Below are positions 44,392-53,606 of a stretch of 64,000 bases of DNA, piece by piece. The position numbers were made by a program, and so were the translations under genes. Numbering within the stretch: position 1 is the stretch's first letter; every line of letters starts with the position of its first letter. The notes under the pieces were generated by a model. That model was not told the origin of the DNA, did no database searches, and saw nothing but the letters and a program-made list of their open reading frames with translations. The DNA is taken from the NCBI GenBank assembly GCA_015067315.1, contig SVMR01000002.1:62001-126000 (forward strand). The letters run 5' to 3'. Source of the DNA: Oscillospiraceae bacterium. Its GTDB lineage: Bacteria > Bacillota > Clostridia > Oscillospirales > Ruminococcaceae.

Positions 44392-46218
44392 TCAATCGGT
44401 ATTCTTTTTGAAACGTGCTTTCATTCTCATGTTGTTATCAAGAATCTTTTTGCGGATTCTGATATTTTTCGGAGTTACTTCAAGAAGCTCGTCGTCTTTA
44501 AGGAATTCGATGGAAGCTTCAAGGCTCATTCTCTTGAAAGGAACAAGACGGAGAGCATCGTCGGAACCGGAAGCGCGGGTGTTGGTAAGATGTTTGGTTT
44601 TGCAAACGTTAACAGCAATGTCTTCCGCTTTCGGAGAAGAACCGACAACCATTCCTTCGTAAACAGGAACGCCGGGTCCGATGAAGAGCTGACCGCGCTC
44701 CTGGGCGTTGAAAAGACCGTAAGTAATGGATTCGCCGGTTTCGAAGGAAATAAGGCTTCCGGTTGCGCGGCGCTGAATATCGCCTTTATAGGGCTCATAG
44801 CAATCGAAAACAGAACTCATAATGCCTTCGCCTTTTGTATCGGTCATGAATTCGTTTCTGTAACCGAAAAGTCCGCGCGCGGGAATCTTGAATTCAAGAC
44901 GCATGCGGCTTCCGAAGGGAGCCATTTTTGTAAGTTCGCCTTTTCTGTTGCCCATTGCGGACATAATGTTGCCTACGCAGTCTTCCGGAACGTCGATTGA
45001 AAGAAGTTCGATCGGTTCGTGGAGTTTTCCGTTGATGGTTTTATAAAGAACCTTCGGGGTGGAAACCGCAAATTCATATCCTTCGCGGCGCATGGTTTCG
45101 ATAAGAATGGAAAGATGCATTTCGCCGCGTCCGCAAACGGAGAATTTATCGGTAGTGTCGGTATCGGAAACGCGGAGAGAAACGTCTTTAAGAAGTTCTC
45201 TGTAAAGTCTTTCGCGAAGCTGACGGCTGGTTACAAATTTGCCTTCTCTTCCGGCAAAGGGGCTGTCGTTGACGCAGAAAGTCATTTCAACGGTAGGTTC
45301 GCTGATTTTTACGAAAGGAAGAGCTTCAACCGCTTCGGGAGCGCAGACGGTATCGCCGATGTAAATATCGGAAATACCGCTGAGGCAGACGATATCGCCA
45401 ACGGAAGCGCTTTCGCAGGGTTCTTTTGCAAGACCTTCAATCTGATAAAGGGTTGCGATTCTTCCTTTATAGTCAGCTTTTTCATTGTGGTAATCGGTGA
45501 TGACAACATCTCTGTTGGGGGTGATGCGTCCGCGTTCAACTCTGCCGATACCGATTCTTCCGACATATCCGTTATAGTCGATGGAAGAAACGAGCATCTG
45601 AAGAGGGCCTTCCTCGTCGCCTTCCGGTGCGGGAATATGGTCAAGAATTGTATCGAAGAGAGGTTTAAGATCCTTGCCTCTTGTATAAGGATCGAAAGAA
45701 GCGGTGCCTTCTCTTCCGGAGCAGAAAAGCATCGGGCTTTCAAGCTGTTCTTCGGAAGCATCAAGATCAAGGAGAAGTTCAAGAACTTCGTCGCCGATTT
45801 CGTCAAGTCTTGCGTCGGGTTTGTCAACTTTGTTGACAACAACGATTACGGGATGGTTGAGTTCAAGAGCTCTCTGGAGAACAAATCTGGTTTGGGGCAT
45901 CGGACCTTCCGCTGCGTCAACAAGAAGAATTACGCCGTCAACCATTTTAAGAACACGTTCAACTTCGCCTCCGAAGTCTGCGTGTCCGGGGGTATCGATA
46001 ATATTGATTTTAACACCGTTATAATGAACGGAAGTGTTTTTTGCAAGAATGGTAATGCCTCTTTCGCGTTCAAGGTCGCCGGAGTCCATAACGCGGTCTT
46101 CAACAACCTGGTTATCACGGAAAGTACCGCTCTGTTTGAGCATTTCGTCAACAATGGTGGTTTTGCCGTGGTCAACGTGGGCAATAATCGCAACGTTTCT
46201 TAAATCTTCACGAATCAA
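44392..46218 (-). CDS. typA: Ribosome-associated GTPase TypA/BipA
   Basis: Translational GTPase of the EF-G group. GTPase motifs: AHVDHGKTT, IIDTPGHADF, VNKVDKPD; then BipA domains with RGRITPNRDVVI-like and RKGELTKMAPFGSRMRLEFK. It aids 50S assembly and stress adaptation. The ORF begins at 46266, but family members start IREDLRNVAIIAH, and a TTG at 46218 lies there in frame, after an AAGGAAGG stretch, giving 608 residues, the usual size. Confidence 0.93.
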   Translation of the reverse strand: MIREDLRNVAIIAHVDHGKTTIVDEMLKQSGTFRDNQVVEDRVMDSGDLERERGITILAKNTSVHYNGVKINIIDTPGHADFGGEVERVLKMVDGVILLVDAAEGPMPQTRFVLQRALELNHPVIVVVNKVDKPDARLDEIGDEVLELLLDLDASEEQLESPMLFCSGREGTASFDPYTRGKDLKPLFDTILDHIPAPEGDEEGPLQMLVSSIDYNGYVGRIGIGRVERGRITPNRDVVITDYHNEKADYKGRIATLYQIEGLAKEPCESASVGDIVCLSGISDIYIGDTVCAPEAVEALPFVKISEPTVEMTFCVNDSPFAGREGKFVTSRQLRERLYRELLKDVSLRVSDTDTTDKFSVCGRGEMHLSILIETMRREGYEFAVSTPKVLYKTINGKLHEPIELLSIDVPEDCVGNIMSAMGNRKGELTKMAPFGSRMRLEFKIPARGLFGYRNEFMTDTKGEGIMSSVFDCYEPYKGDIQRRATGSLISFETGESITYGLFNAQERGQLFIGPGVPVYEGMVVGSSPKAEDIAVNVCKTKHLTNTRASGSDDALRLVPFKRMSLEASIEFLKDDELLEVTPKNIRIRKKILDNNMRMKARFKKNTD

Positions 46219-46354
46219 AATTTTTTCTTCCTTCCTTGCGGGATTGTTCCCGGAATAAATAAACATAAAAAACGGACAGTTCCCCGTTTTGTCAATCGTG
46301 GGAAATGCCCGTTATTGGACAAATCTCTTAAAGTCTGTCGTTTGGACTTTTTTA

Positions 46355-46597
46355 TCAGTCCGGAAGATCTTCGGTGGGAAGATCGAGATTTTCAAGAAGT
46401 CTGCGGAGTTCGCCGAGTTCTTCAGCGGTAAAGGTAAGACCTTTTGCCATTCTGCTGTGGTCGGGAGCCCATTCGCGAATGTCATATTTTGCGGGACGGT
46501 CGTTCCAGCTTACGAGGTTGAGTTCTTTGGTCCAGCCGCGGGAGTTTTCGGAAATAACGCCGCATTCTTCGGTGATTTTATAAGTGATTTCAGGCAT
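46355..46597 (-). CDS. YdbC/PC4-like single-strand DNA-binding protein
   Basis: 80-residue protein of the YdbC/PC4 (p15) family: VISENSRGWTKELNLVSWND then RPAKYDIREWAPDHSRMAKG. YdbC of Lactococcus binds single-stranded DNA; its role here may be DNA repair or transcription. Start is ATG 46597 with GGAGG, not the ORF start at 46612. Confidence 0.88.
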   Translation of the reverse strand: MPEITYKITEECGVISENSRGWTKELNLVSWNDRPAKYDIREWAPDHSRMAKGLTFTAEELGELRRLLENLDLPTEDLPD

Positions 46598-46819
46598 GTC
46601 AGTTTCCTCCAATGAAGTTTTATATTTTGCGCTTTTATATATAATATATTATAATTATAATATTTATTTTTGCAATATCATTTTTCAAAAAATTTGTATT
46701 TTATTTTTGTTTTTTCAAAAATTTTTTTATATTTCTAAAAATTTCCCCTTTCCGGCATATTCTGCATAGTATATTTTGCGTACAAAAACGCGCAATAACA
46801 AATCTGGGAGACTGATAAT

Positions 46820-47002
46820 ATGGAAAATATCGGCAGCATGAATCCTGTTCCAAACTGCGAACCGGCTCCGGGAGTGCTTGCAATGGCAAAAGTTGCAATG
46901 CAGCCCTGGTGTCAGGTTTATGACGGTTCAACGGCTCTCAGCAGAGGAACTCTCTTCCCTGCTCTCGATTTGCCCTATCTCGGCAGAAAGGCAACGGAAT
47001 GA
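46820..47002 (+). CDS. cotJA: Spore coat protein CotJA
   Basis: 60 residues. The segment MAKVAMQPWCQVYDGSTALS with RGTLFPALDLPYLGR matches CotJA (usual WGxVYxxxxALxxGTIFPELxxPF). ATG follows CTGGGAG. It overlaps cotJB by 4 bases. CotJ genes are expressed in the mother cell under SigE. Confidence 0.92.
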   Translation: MENIGSMNPVPNCEPAPGVLAMAKVAMQPWCQVYDGSTALSRGTLFPALDLPYLGRKATE

Positions 47003-47253
47003 ACGAACGCAAAACTCTTCTTTCAAGAATTGCAACCTGTGATTTTATCCTTGCGGAAACCTCGCTTTTTCTTGACACCCATCCGAATTGCGCGGAGGCG
47101 CTTGCTTTTTATAAAAAGCATCTCGAAATGAGAAAAAAAGCCGCCGAAGAATATTCCGAAAAATTCGGAATGCTCCGCCATGAGGATTATAACGGACAGA
47201 ATACATGGCAATGGACCGAAGGTCCCTGGCCCTGGGAATATGAGGAGGCGTGA
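46999..47253 (+). CDS. cotJB: Spore coat protein CotJB
   Basis: 84-residue CotJB: LSRIATCDFILAETSLFLDT, HPNCAEALAFYKKHLEMRKK and a C-terminal WQWTEGPWPWEYEEA typical of the family. Function is structural. It sits between cotJA (4-base overlap) and cotJC (3-base gap). Confidence 0.92.
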   Translation: MNERKTLLSRIATCDFILAETSLFLDTHPNCAEALAFYKKHLEMRKKAAEEYSEKFGMLRHEDYNGQNTWQWTEGPWPWEYEEA

Positions 47254-47256
47254 TTT

Positions 47257-47859
47257 ATGTGGATTTATGAAAAGAAACTTCAGCATCCTGTAAAAATTGC
47301 AAAAACCGACCCCGCAATGGCAAAAATCATAATCACACAGCTTGGCGGTCCCGACGGCGAACTCGGCGCTTCAATGCGCTATCTTAACCAAAGATACGCA
47401 ATGCCCAACGACAAAGTTAAAGCCGCTTTAACGGATATCGGCACCGAGGAGCTTGCCCATATGGAAATGATCGCGAGCATTGTTCATCAGCTCACAAGAA
47501 ATCTTTCCATGAGCGAAATTGAAAAAAGCGGTTTCGCGCCCTATTTTGTGGACCATACTGTTGGCATCTACCCTGTTGACGCAAACGGAGTTCCCTGGAG
47601 CGCCGCCACAATCCAATCCACCGGCGACCCCATTGCCGATCTTCACGAAGATATGGGCGCCGAACAGAAGGCAAGAAAAACCTATGACAACATCCTCAAT
47701 CTTTGCGACGATCCGGATGTCCGGGACGTTATAAAATTCCTCCGCGAACGGGAAATTGTTCATTACCAGCGTTTCGGCGAAAGCCTTGAACACATTCTCG
47801 ACGGACTTGATAAACGCAATTATTATGCCTTTAACCCGGCATTTATTCCGAAAAAATAA
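47257..47859 (+). CDS. cotJC: CotJC, manganese-catalase-like spore coat protein
   Basis: 200 residues of the manganese-catalase/ferritin-like family. Metal ligands are in LGGPDGELGASMRYLNQRYA, IGTEELAHMEMIASIVHQLT and REREIVHYQRFGESLEHI. The tail YYAFNPAFIPKK is short. In coat assembly CotJC depends on CotJA/B; catalase activity has been reported for some members. Confidence 0.93.
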   Translation: MWIYEKKLQHPVKIAKTDPAMAKIIITQLGGPDGELGASMRYLNQRYAMPNDKVKAALTDIGTEELAHMEMIASIVHQLTRNLSMSEIEKSGFAPYFVDHTVGIYPVDANGVPWSAATIQSTGDPIADLHEDMGAEQKARKTYDNILNLCDDPDVRDVIKFLREREIVHYQRFGESLEHILDGLDKRNYYAFNPAFIPKK

Positions 47860-47867
47860 TTTTCAGA

Positions 47868-47913
47868 CAGCAAAACAGCCGTAAAGCTTTTAAGCTTTAC
47901 GGCTGTTTTTTTA
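47868..47913. terminator. Bidirectional terminator between cotJC and nupQ
   Basis: Perfect 15-bp stem ACAGCCGTAAAGCTT / AAGCTTTACGGCTGT with TTTTTTT on the plus strand. Confidence 0.92.
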
Positions 47914-47928
47914 ATTACGATAACTGAA

Positions 47929-48870
47929 TTATCTCTGTCCTTTGTCGTAAGGAATACCTTCTGCTTTAGGTGCTCTGGATTTTTTGGAAGTGAATGCAAG
48001 AACGATAAGGCAGATGATATAGGGCAGCATATTATATACGGAACCCGGAATGTTGAGAGCAACAAGGAACGGGAATCCGAAGAAAACGTTGGAAAGTGCA
48101 CGGAAGAAACCGAAAATAAGCGCAGCCATTGCAATTTTGGTAGGTTTCCACTGACCAAAGATCATAACAGCAAGAGCAAGGAATCCGAAACCTGCAACAC
48201 CGTTTTCAAATTTCCATTCGGAAACACCGGAAAGGATATAGCAGATACCGCCGAGACCGCCGAACATACCGGAAATAAGAACGCCTGCCCAACGCATTTT
48301 ATAAACGTTGATACCAACACTGTCTGCTGCCTGAGGATGTTCACCGCAAGCCATAAGACGAAGACCGAATTTAGTCTTATAAAGTGTGATATAAGCAGCT
48401 ACAACGCCGATAACAGCAATAAGCATAAACCAGTTGAATTCAAAGCTTCCGATGTTAACAATGAAAGCTTTCTTTTCTTCAACGTACTGAATGGTGGAAG
48501 AAACGTCGTCGGGGTTTGCTGCGGTGTTGATTGCTTTTACAGCAACGGTTGCGCCTGCGGTACCGAGCATATTAAGTGCGGTACCGACGATGGTCTGGTT
48601 TGCCTTAAAGTTGATGCAGGCAACACCGAGCAGCGAAGAATATGCAACACCGAAAATAATTGCCGCAAGAAGAACGCAAAGGATAAGCGGAAGAGGTCCG
48701 AAGCTGTCGGGAGCATATCTCATCATAAGAGCGCCGCCGAGAGCGCCGATTACCATGATACCTTCAAGACCGAGGTTGATAACGCCGGAATGTTCCGCAA
48801 AGCAACCGCCGAGAGCGACAAGCGCAAGAACCGATGCGAAAATTAATGTGTACTGAATAAGTAAAATCAT
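47929..48870 (-). CDS. nupQ: Nucleoside ABC permease, NupQ (YufQ) type
   Basis: 313-residue permease of the BPD_transp_2 family: HSGVINLGLEGIMVIGALGG and CGEHPQAADSVGINVYKMRW match YufQ/BmpB. About eight membrane helices. It completes the BMP-type nucleoside importer with NupP; the two genes share one base (48870). Confidence 0.88.
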   Translation of the reverse strand: MILLIQYTLIFASVLALVALGGCFAEHSGVINLGLEGIMVIGALGGALMMRYAPDSFGPLPLILCVLLAAIIFGVAYSSLLGVACINFKANQTIVGTALNMLGTAGATVAVKAINTAANPDDVSSTIQYVEEKKAFIVNIGSFEFNWFMLIAVIGVVAAYITLYKTKFGLRLMACGEHPQAADSVGINVYKMRWAGVLISGMFGGLGGICYILSGVSEWKFENGVAGFGFLALAVMIFGQWKPTKIAMAALIFGFFRALSNVFFGFPFLVALNIPGSVYNMLPYIICLIVLAFTSKKSRAPKAEGIPYDKGQR

Positions 48871-50009
48871 TATTTGTCGCCTCCTTCCTGAGCATTGGCA
48901 GCTTCTTTTGCTTTAAGAGCCTTTTTTTCTTCCTGTTTATCAAGAAGATAATTCATTGCGTATTTAATGAAGAATACGAAACCGCAAAGATAAATTATGA
49001 TTGCGGAAATAAGGTCGGAAATCTGGGAACAATACATGGTCTTGTCAACATAAGCGCCGCCGTTGGTGATATGCTGGATGAAATAGGAGGAGAAGATTGT
49101 TCCGATAGGATTAAGACCGCCGAGGAACGCAGCAGCAATTCCGTTGAAGCCCATTGCGGGAACAGCGGAAGAAGTGCAGGACCACTGTTCATAGTCGGTA
49201 AGATACATGAAAGATGCGCCGAGAGCAGCAATAGCGCCGGAAATCATAAGAGTTACGATAATGTTTCTCTTTTCTGCCATACCGCAATATTTAGCGGCGT
49301 TCTTATTGAAACCTGTTGCTTTGAGTTCAAAACCGAATTTGGTTTTTTCAAGGATAACAAGAATAAGAACAGCGGTAAGGATGGAAAGCGGAAGAGCTAT
49401 TGTTACATAAGTATTTCCCGCAAAGATTTTGTCAAATCCAAGTCCGGGAAGCATCGCCTGTTCGCCGTGGGTATTGAGATGGAAGGTATAAGGGCTGGTG
49501 GTTTCTTTAACCGTGCTGAGAATCATGTTCGTTGAATAAAGAGCGATCCAGTTGAGCATGATTCCCGAAATTACTTCGTTAACGTTGCAGTAGGATTTGA
49601 GAAGACCTACAATTGCGCCGTAAAGTGCTCCGCAAACGCCGGCAATAATCATGCAGGGCAGCCAGCCGAGTCCGAGAGAAATTGCGCAATAGATACTTGC
49701 GCAGATACCTACGCAATACTGACCTGCGGCACCGATGTTGAAAAGACCTACTTTATATGCAAAAAGAATGGAAAGAGAGCACATAAGAAGAGGCGCGGTT
49801 TTTACAAGGGTGTTGCCGAAGTTTTTAATCTGAAGATTTGTTTTTGAATAATGGAGGAAGTTTTTAAGAACTTCGCCGATAGCCTCACCTGCTCCGGTGG
49901 GGTTGATGAAAAGAAGAACGATATATCCGATGAGAACACCGAGGATAATGCAGATAAATGAAGCAAAAAGCGACTGGAACGCTTCGTTTTTCAAAATTTT
50001 CTTGGTCAT
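48870..50009 (-). CDS. nupP: Nucleoside ABC permease, NupP (YufP) type
   Basis: 379 residues with about nine membrane helices: YKVGLFNIGAAGQYCVGICA, EVISGIMLNWIALYSTNMIL, and a charged C-terminal tail (LDKQEEKKALKAKEAANAQE). Forms the membrane channel with NupQ. It overlaps nupO by 4 bases. Confidence 0.88.
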   Translation of the reverse strand: MTKKILKNEAFQSLFASFICIILGVLIGYIVLLFINPTGAGEAIGEVLKNFLHYSKTNLQIKNFGNTLVKTAPLLMCSLSILFAYKVGLFNIGAAGQYCVGICASIYCAISLGLGWLPCMIIAGVCGALYGAIVGLLKSYCNVNEVISGIMLNWIALYSTNMILSTVKETTSPYTFHLNTHGEQAMLPGLGFDKIFAGNTYVTIALPLSILTAVLILVILEKTKFGFELKATGFNKNAAKYCGMAEKRNIIVTLMISGAIAALGASFMYLTDYEQWSCTSSAVPAMGFNGIAAAFLGGLNPIGTIFSSYFIQHITNGGAYVDKTMYCSQISDLISAIIIYLCGFVFFIKYAMNYLLDKQEEKKALKAKEAANAQEGGDK

Positions 50010-51553
50010 GCTTTCACCTCATCTCTTTTTGCGCCGGCCATATAAAGACCGAGTTCATCTTCGGTTGTGGTCTTGGGATTGAGTTCGCCGACAATTTCGC
50101 CTTCGTACATAACAAGAATGCGGTCGGAAACGTCCATAACTTCTTCAAGTTCAAGAGAAACAAGAAGAACCGCTTTTCCTGCGTCGCGCTGTGCAACGAT
50201 CTGTTTATGGATATATTCGATTGCGCCGACGTCAAGTCCGCGGGTAGGCTGAACAGCGATAAGAAGTTCGGGGTTCTTGTCGATTTCACGGGCAACAATA
50301 GCTTTCTGCTGGTTACCGCCGGACATGCTTCTTGCAATGGTGACGGGTCCCTGACCGGAACGAACGTCATACTGCTCAATAAGCTTTTCTGCGTATTTTC
50401 TGATATTTCCTTTTCTGAGGAAACCGAATTTATCGGTGAATTCCGGTTCAAAATAACGCTGGAGAACACAGTTGTAATCAAGCGGATAGTCAAGAACAAG
50501 ACCGTGTTTGTGTCTGTCTTCCGGAATATGGCTCATGCCGGAAAGAAGTCTTTTGCGGATAGAAGCTTTTGTTATATCCTCGCCGCAAAGGGTGATTTTT
50601 CCGCTTACGAGAGGTTCAAGACCGGAAAGTCCGTAAACAAATTCGGTCTGACCGTTTCCGTCGATACCCGCAATGCAGACAACTTCGCCGCGGCGGACTT
50701 TAAGGGAAACGTTTTTGACTGCGTTGTTTTTATGCATTTTGGAAGCAACGGTCATGTTTTCGATATCAAGAACAACTTCACCGGGGGTGCTTTCTTCCTT
50801 CTTAACGTGAAGGTTGACGTTGTGACCTACCATCATTGCGGAAAGTTCTTCAATGGTTGCGTCCTTGGTATCAACGGTACCGATGTATTTACCTTTTCTG
50901 AGAACGCTGCAGCGGTCTGCAACGGCTTTGATCTCATTAAGTTTATGGGAGATGAAGAGAATGGATTTTCCCTCTTTTGCGAGGTTCTTCATAATCTGCA
51001 TAAGCTCTTCAATTTCCTGGGGGGTGAGAACCGCGGTGGGTTCATCGAAAATGAGAATTTCGTTTTCGCGGTAGAGCATCTTGAGAATTTCGGTACGCTG
51101 CTGCATACCGACAGTGATATCCTCAATATAAGCATCCGGGTCTATATGAAGACCGTATTTTTCGGAAAGTTCAAGAACTTTTTCTCTTGCTTCCTTCTTT
51201 TGAAGGAAACCGAATTTGTTGGGTTCAACGCCCATGATAATATTATCAAGAACAGTAAAGCATTCAACAAGCTTGAAATGCTGGTGTACCATTCCGATTC
51301 CGAGATCATTAGCGTCGTTGGGGTTTTTAATCTGAACTTCCTTACCGTCTTTTTTGATAATACCCTCTTCTGCCTGATAAAGACCGAAAAGAACACTCAT
51401 CAAAGTTGATTTTCCCGCGCCATTTTCGCCAAGAAGAGCGTGTATTTCACCTTTTTTAAGCTGAATTGTTACGTCGTCGTTGGCGATGATTCCGGGGAAT
51501 TTTTTGGTAATATGAAGCATCTCAATTGCGTACTGATTCTCCAACTCTACCAT
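50006..51553 (-). CDS. nupO: Nucleoside ABC transporter ATPase with two ABC modules, NupO (YufO) type
   Basis: 515 residues made of two ATPase modules. First: GENGAGKSTLMSVLFGL, MVHQHFKLVECFTVLDNI, VGMQQRTEILKMLYRENE, LIFDEPTAVLTPQE. Second: IAGIDGNGQTEFVYGLSGLE and MSGGNQQKAIVAREIDKNPE, with a degenerate Walker A as usual for the family. The annotated ATG lies only one base from AGGAGGG; a TTG three codons later (51544) is better spaced and could be the true start. Confidence 0.9.
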   Translation of the reverse strand: MVELENQYAIEMLHITKKFPGIIANDDVTIQLKKGEIHALLGENGAGKSTLMSVLFGLYQAEEGIIKKDGKEVQIKNPNDANDLGIGMVHQHFKLVECFTVLDNIIMGVEPNKFGFLQKKEAREKVLELSEKYGLHIDPDAYIEDITVGMQQRTEILKMLYRENEILIFDEPTAVLTPQEIEELMQIMKNLAKEGKSILFISHKLNEIKAVADRCSVLRKGKYIGTVDTKDATIEELSAMMVGHNVNLHVKKEESTPGEVVLDIENMTVASKMHKNNAVKNVSLKVRRGEVVCIAGIDGNGQTEFVYGLSGLEPLVSGKITLCGEDITKASIRKRLLSGMSHIPEDRHKHGLVLDYPLDYNCVLQRYFEPEFTDKFGFLRKGNIRKYAEKLIEQYDVRSGQGPVTIARSMSGGNQQKAIVAREIDKNPELLIAVQPTRGLDVGAIEYIHKQIVAQRDAGKAVLLVSLELEEVMDVSDRILVMYEGEIVGELNPKTTTEDELGLYMAGAKRDEVKA

Positions 51554-51635
51554 CCCTCCTATTTATAACTTATAGTTATAATCATAATACTACAAAATAC
51601 AACTAAATACAAGAAAAATTTGTTCAAAAAACAAA

Positions 51636-51670
51636 CAAAAAAAGGACGGGATCAAAACCCGTCCTTTTTA
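51636..51670 (-). terminator. Partial terminator between bmpA and nupO
   Basis: GGACGGG / CCCGTCC stem with a T run on the minus strand, 17 bases after the binding-protein gene. As with oppA, it would give more binding protein than permease. Confidence 0.85.
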
Positions 51671-51686
51671 AGCACTGTGATAAAAA

Positions 51687-52802
51687 TTATTTGATGTTGC
51701 CGAGATCGTTAACAGTTACAACAGTTACGAAATCTGCTGCTGCGCCTTCGATAACGCTGCTTACAACAACATCGCCGTTGAACATTGCAGCTACGAGAGC
51801 TTCATAGTCAGCTTTGGTGAAGGAATCAGAGAACTGAGTGGAAGGAGCAAGCTGTACATAGTTTTCTTCCGGGATTTCGGAAACGAGACCAAGGTTTTCA
51901 ACCTGTCCGCCTACGAATTCGCCAGCGATAATTTTTGCAAGCATGGTTTTAACAGTAGGAGCAAGACCTTTCATTGCGGAAGTTACGGTCATGCCTTCGC
52001 CATATGCTGCATCGATGTTTGCAGCCTGGTCAACGTCAACGCCGATAACTTTGCCGTTAACTTTTGCTGCTGCTTCAGCAACAGAAGTGTAAACGCCGCC
52101 GCCGCATGCGAATACGATTTCAGTGCCGTTGCCATACCAGGTATCCATAACTGCAGTAACGTCAGCGTCACCGTAGAACTGGTTTGCAAAGCCCCAAACA
52201 ACGTTAACATCAGCACCGGTTTCTACAGCTGCTGCGTCAGCACCCTGAAGGAAGCCATAGCCGAAACGAAGAACTGCAGGAACAGCCATACCGCCGCAGT
52301 AACCGAGTTCGGTGTAACCGAGTTTTACTGCTGCGTAACCTGCCATGTAGCCGGAAAGTTCTTCCTGGTATACTGCGGAGTATACGTTTTCAGGAATGGT
52401 CCAGCCGCCGGAAGTGAGGTCAAATTCTGCAACGTCGAGTGCTACGAATTTAACTTCGGGATAGTTGTCTGCAGTTGCAATGATAGCATTTGCAAATGCG
52501 AATCCGGGAAGAACGATTACGTTGTAACCCTGGTCAACAGCGTTATCGATCATGGAGATACGGTCTTCGTCGGAGTCGGATGCGGGTTTGAAATACTCGA
52601 AGTTGATGCCTTCTGCTTCGCAGAATTCTTTGCATGCTTCATAAGTGGTCTGGTTGAAGGACTGGTCGGTGATATCGCCGTAGTCGGTAACCATAGCAAC
52701 AGCATATTCTCCAGCTTCTTCGCCGGGTTCTTCGTTAGAACCGCAAGCTGCGAAAGAGAGAACCATTACCATTGCAAGAAGAAGTGCAATAATTTTTTTC
52801 AT
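51687..52802 (-). CDS. nupN: BMP-family nucleoside-binding lipoprotein
   Basis: 371 residues with lipobox SFAACG (KKIIALLLAMVMVLSFAACG). BMP (PnrA/TmpC) family motifs: VTDYGDITDQSFNQTTYEAC, NVIVLPGFAFANAIIATADN, EIVFACGGGVYTSVAEAAAK, KVIGVDVDQAANIDAAYGEG. PnrA-type proteins bind purine nucleosides such as inosine and guanosine, in keeping with the salvage genes upstream. It has its own promoter. Confidence 0.9.
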   Translation of the reverse strand: MKKIIALLLAMVMVLSFAACGSNEEPGEEAGEYAVAMVTDYGDITDQSFNQTTYEACKEFCEAEGINFEYFKPASDSDEDRISMIDNAVDQGYNVIVLPGFAFANAIIATADNYPEVKFVALDVAEFDLTSGGWTIPENVYSAVYQEELSGYMAGYAAVKLGYTELGYCGGMAVPAVLRFGYGFLQGADAAAVETGADVNVVWGFANQFYGDADVTAVMDTWYGNGTEIVFACGGGVYTSVAEAAAKVNGKVIGVDVDQAANIDAAYGEGMTVTSAMKGLAPTVKTMLAKIIAGEFVGGQVENLGLVSEIPEENYVQLAPSTQFSDSFTKADYEALVAAMFNGDVVVSSVIEGAAADFVTVVTVNDLGNIK

Positions 52803-52845
52803 TTTAATTTTCCTCCCCTGTGTAATATTTTTTCACAGTACTTAG

Positions 52846-52874
52846 AATATAACATATTTCATAAATAAGTTCAA
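52846..52874 (-). promoter_or_regulatory. Promoter of the nucleoside importer operon
   Basis: Minus strand TTGAAC (52869-52874), 17-base spacer, TATATT (52846-52851), about 40 bases before the binding-protein ATG. Confidence 0.65.
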
Positions 52875-52914
52875 GTCTATTTGCATTTTAAGCAAAAAAT
52901 TTTGAAAAAATATA

Positions 52915-52947
52915 CCAAAAAACGCACCTTTTCGGTGCGTTTTTTGA
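52915..52947 (-). terminator. Terminator after udk
   Basis: AACGCACC / GGTGCGTT stem with TTTTTT directly after the udk stop; closes the tdk-deoD-udk transcript and separates it from the importer. Confidence 0.88.
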
Positions 52948-52950
52948 ATA

Positions 52951-53568
52951 TCATTTTTGATTTTTTATGTATTCGCGGATATATCCGGAGAAAAGATCGA
53001 TTGCCGCCTTGTTTTTTCCGCCTTCAAGAATCACAATATCGGCATTTTTCTTGCTTGGTTCAACAAATTTATCGTGCATCGGTTTAACGGTTGCTTCGTA
53101 TTGCGTAAGAACGGATTCGAGGCTTCTTCCCCTTTCGTTCATATCCCGGAGGATTCTTCTTCCAAGGCGAACGTCCGCATCTGTATCAACGAAAATCTTC
53201 ATATCCATAAGATCGCAAAGGTCTTTGTTCTCAAGAATAAGGATTCCGTCAATAATAAGGATTTCGGTCGGGTTAAGGGTAATCGTTTTGCTTTTGTCAC
53301 GGTTATGTACAGTGTAATCATAAACCGGTTCCTCGATTGTCTCTCCGTTTTTAAGCGCTTTTATATGTTCGATCATCAGCTCCGTATCGAAAGAATCCGG
53401 ATGGTCGTAGTTTGTCTTACATCTTTCCTCATAAGTAAGATGATCCTGAACCTTATAATAATTATCATGGTGGATAACAGTTACATATTCATTGAATTCT
53501 TTGACAAGAGCATCTGTAAAAGTTGTTTTTCCGCTTCCGGTTCCCCCGGCAATTCCGATTACAAACAT
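52951..53568 (-). CDS. udk: Uridine kinase
   Basis: 205 residues. Walker A GGTGSGKTTF, HHDNYYK, YEERCKTNYDHPDSFDTELM, and the phosphate-transfer segment RRILRDMNERGRSLESVLTQ, all typical of uridine/cytidine kinase. It phosphorylates uridine and cytidine to monophosphates. It lies 38 bases after deoD. Confidence 0.92.
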   Translation of the reverse strand: MFVIGIAGGTGSGKTTFTDALVKEFNEYVTVIHHDNYYKVQDHLTYEERCKTNYDHPDSFDTELMIEHIKALKNGETIEEPVYDYTVHNRDKSKTITLNPTEILIIDGILILENKDLCDLMDMKIFVDTDADVRLGRRILRDMNERGRSLESVLTQYEATVKPMHDKFVEPSKKNADIVILEGGKNKAAIDLFSGYIREYIKNQK

Positions 53569-53606
53569 TTTTGCACCTTCCCGCTTTTTATTTTACCGAT
53601 AAAATA

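Noticed and set aside
46700-46819. SigE promoter upstream of cotJA
   Set aside because: A GTATATT near 46770 could be a -35 box, but no convincing CATA-type -10 follows at the proper distance, so I did not list it.
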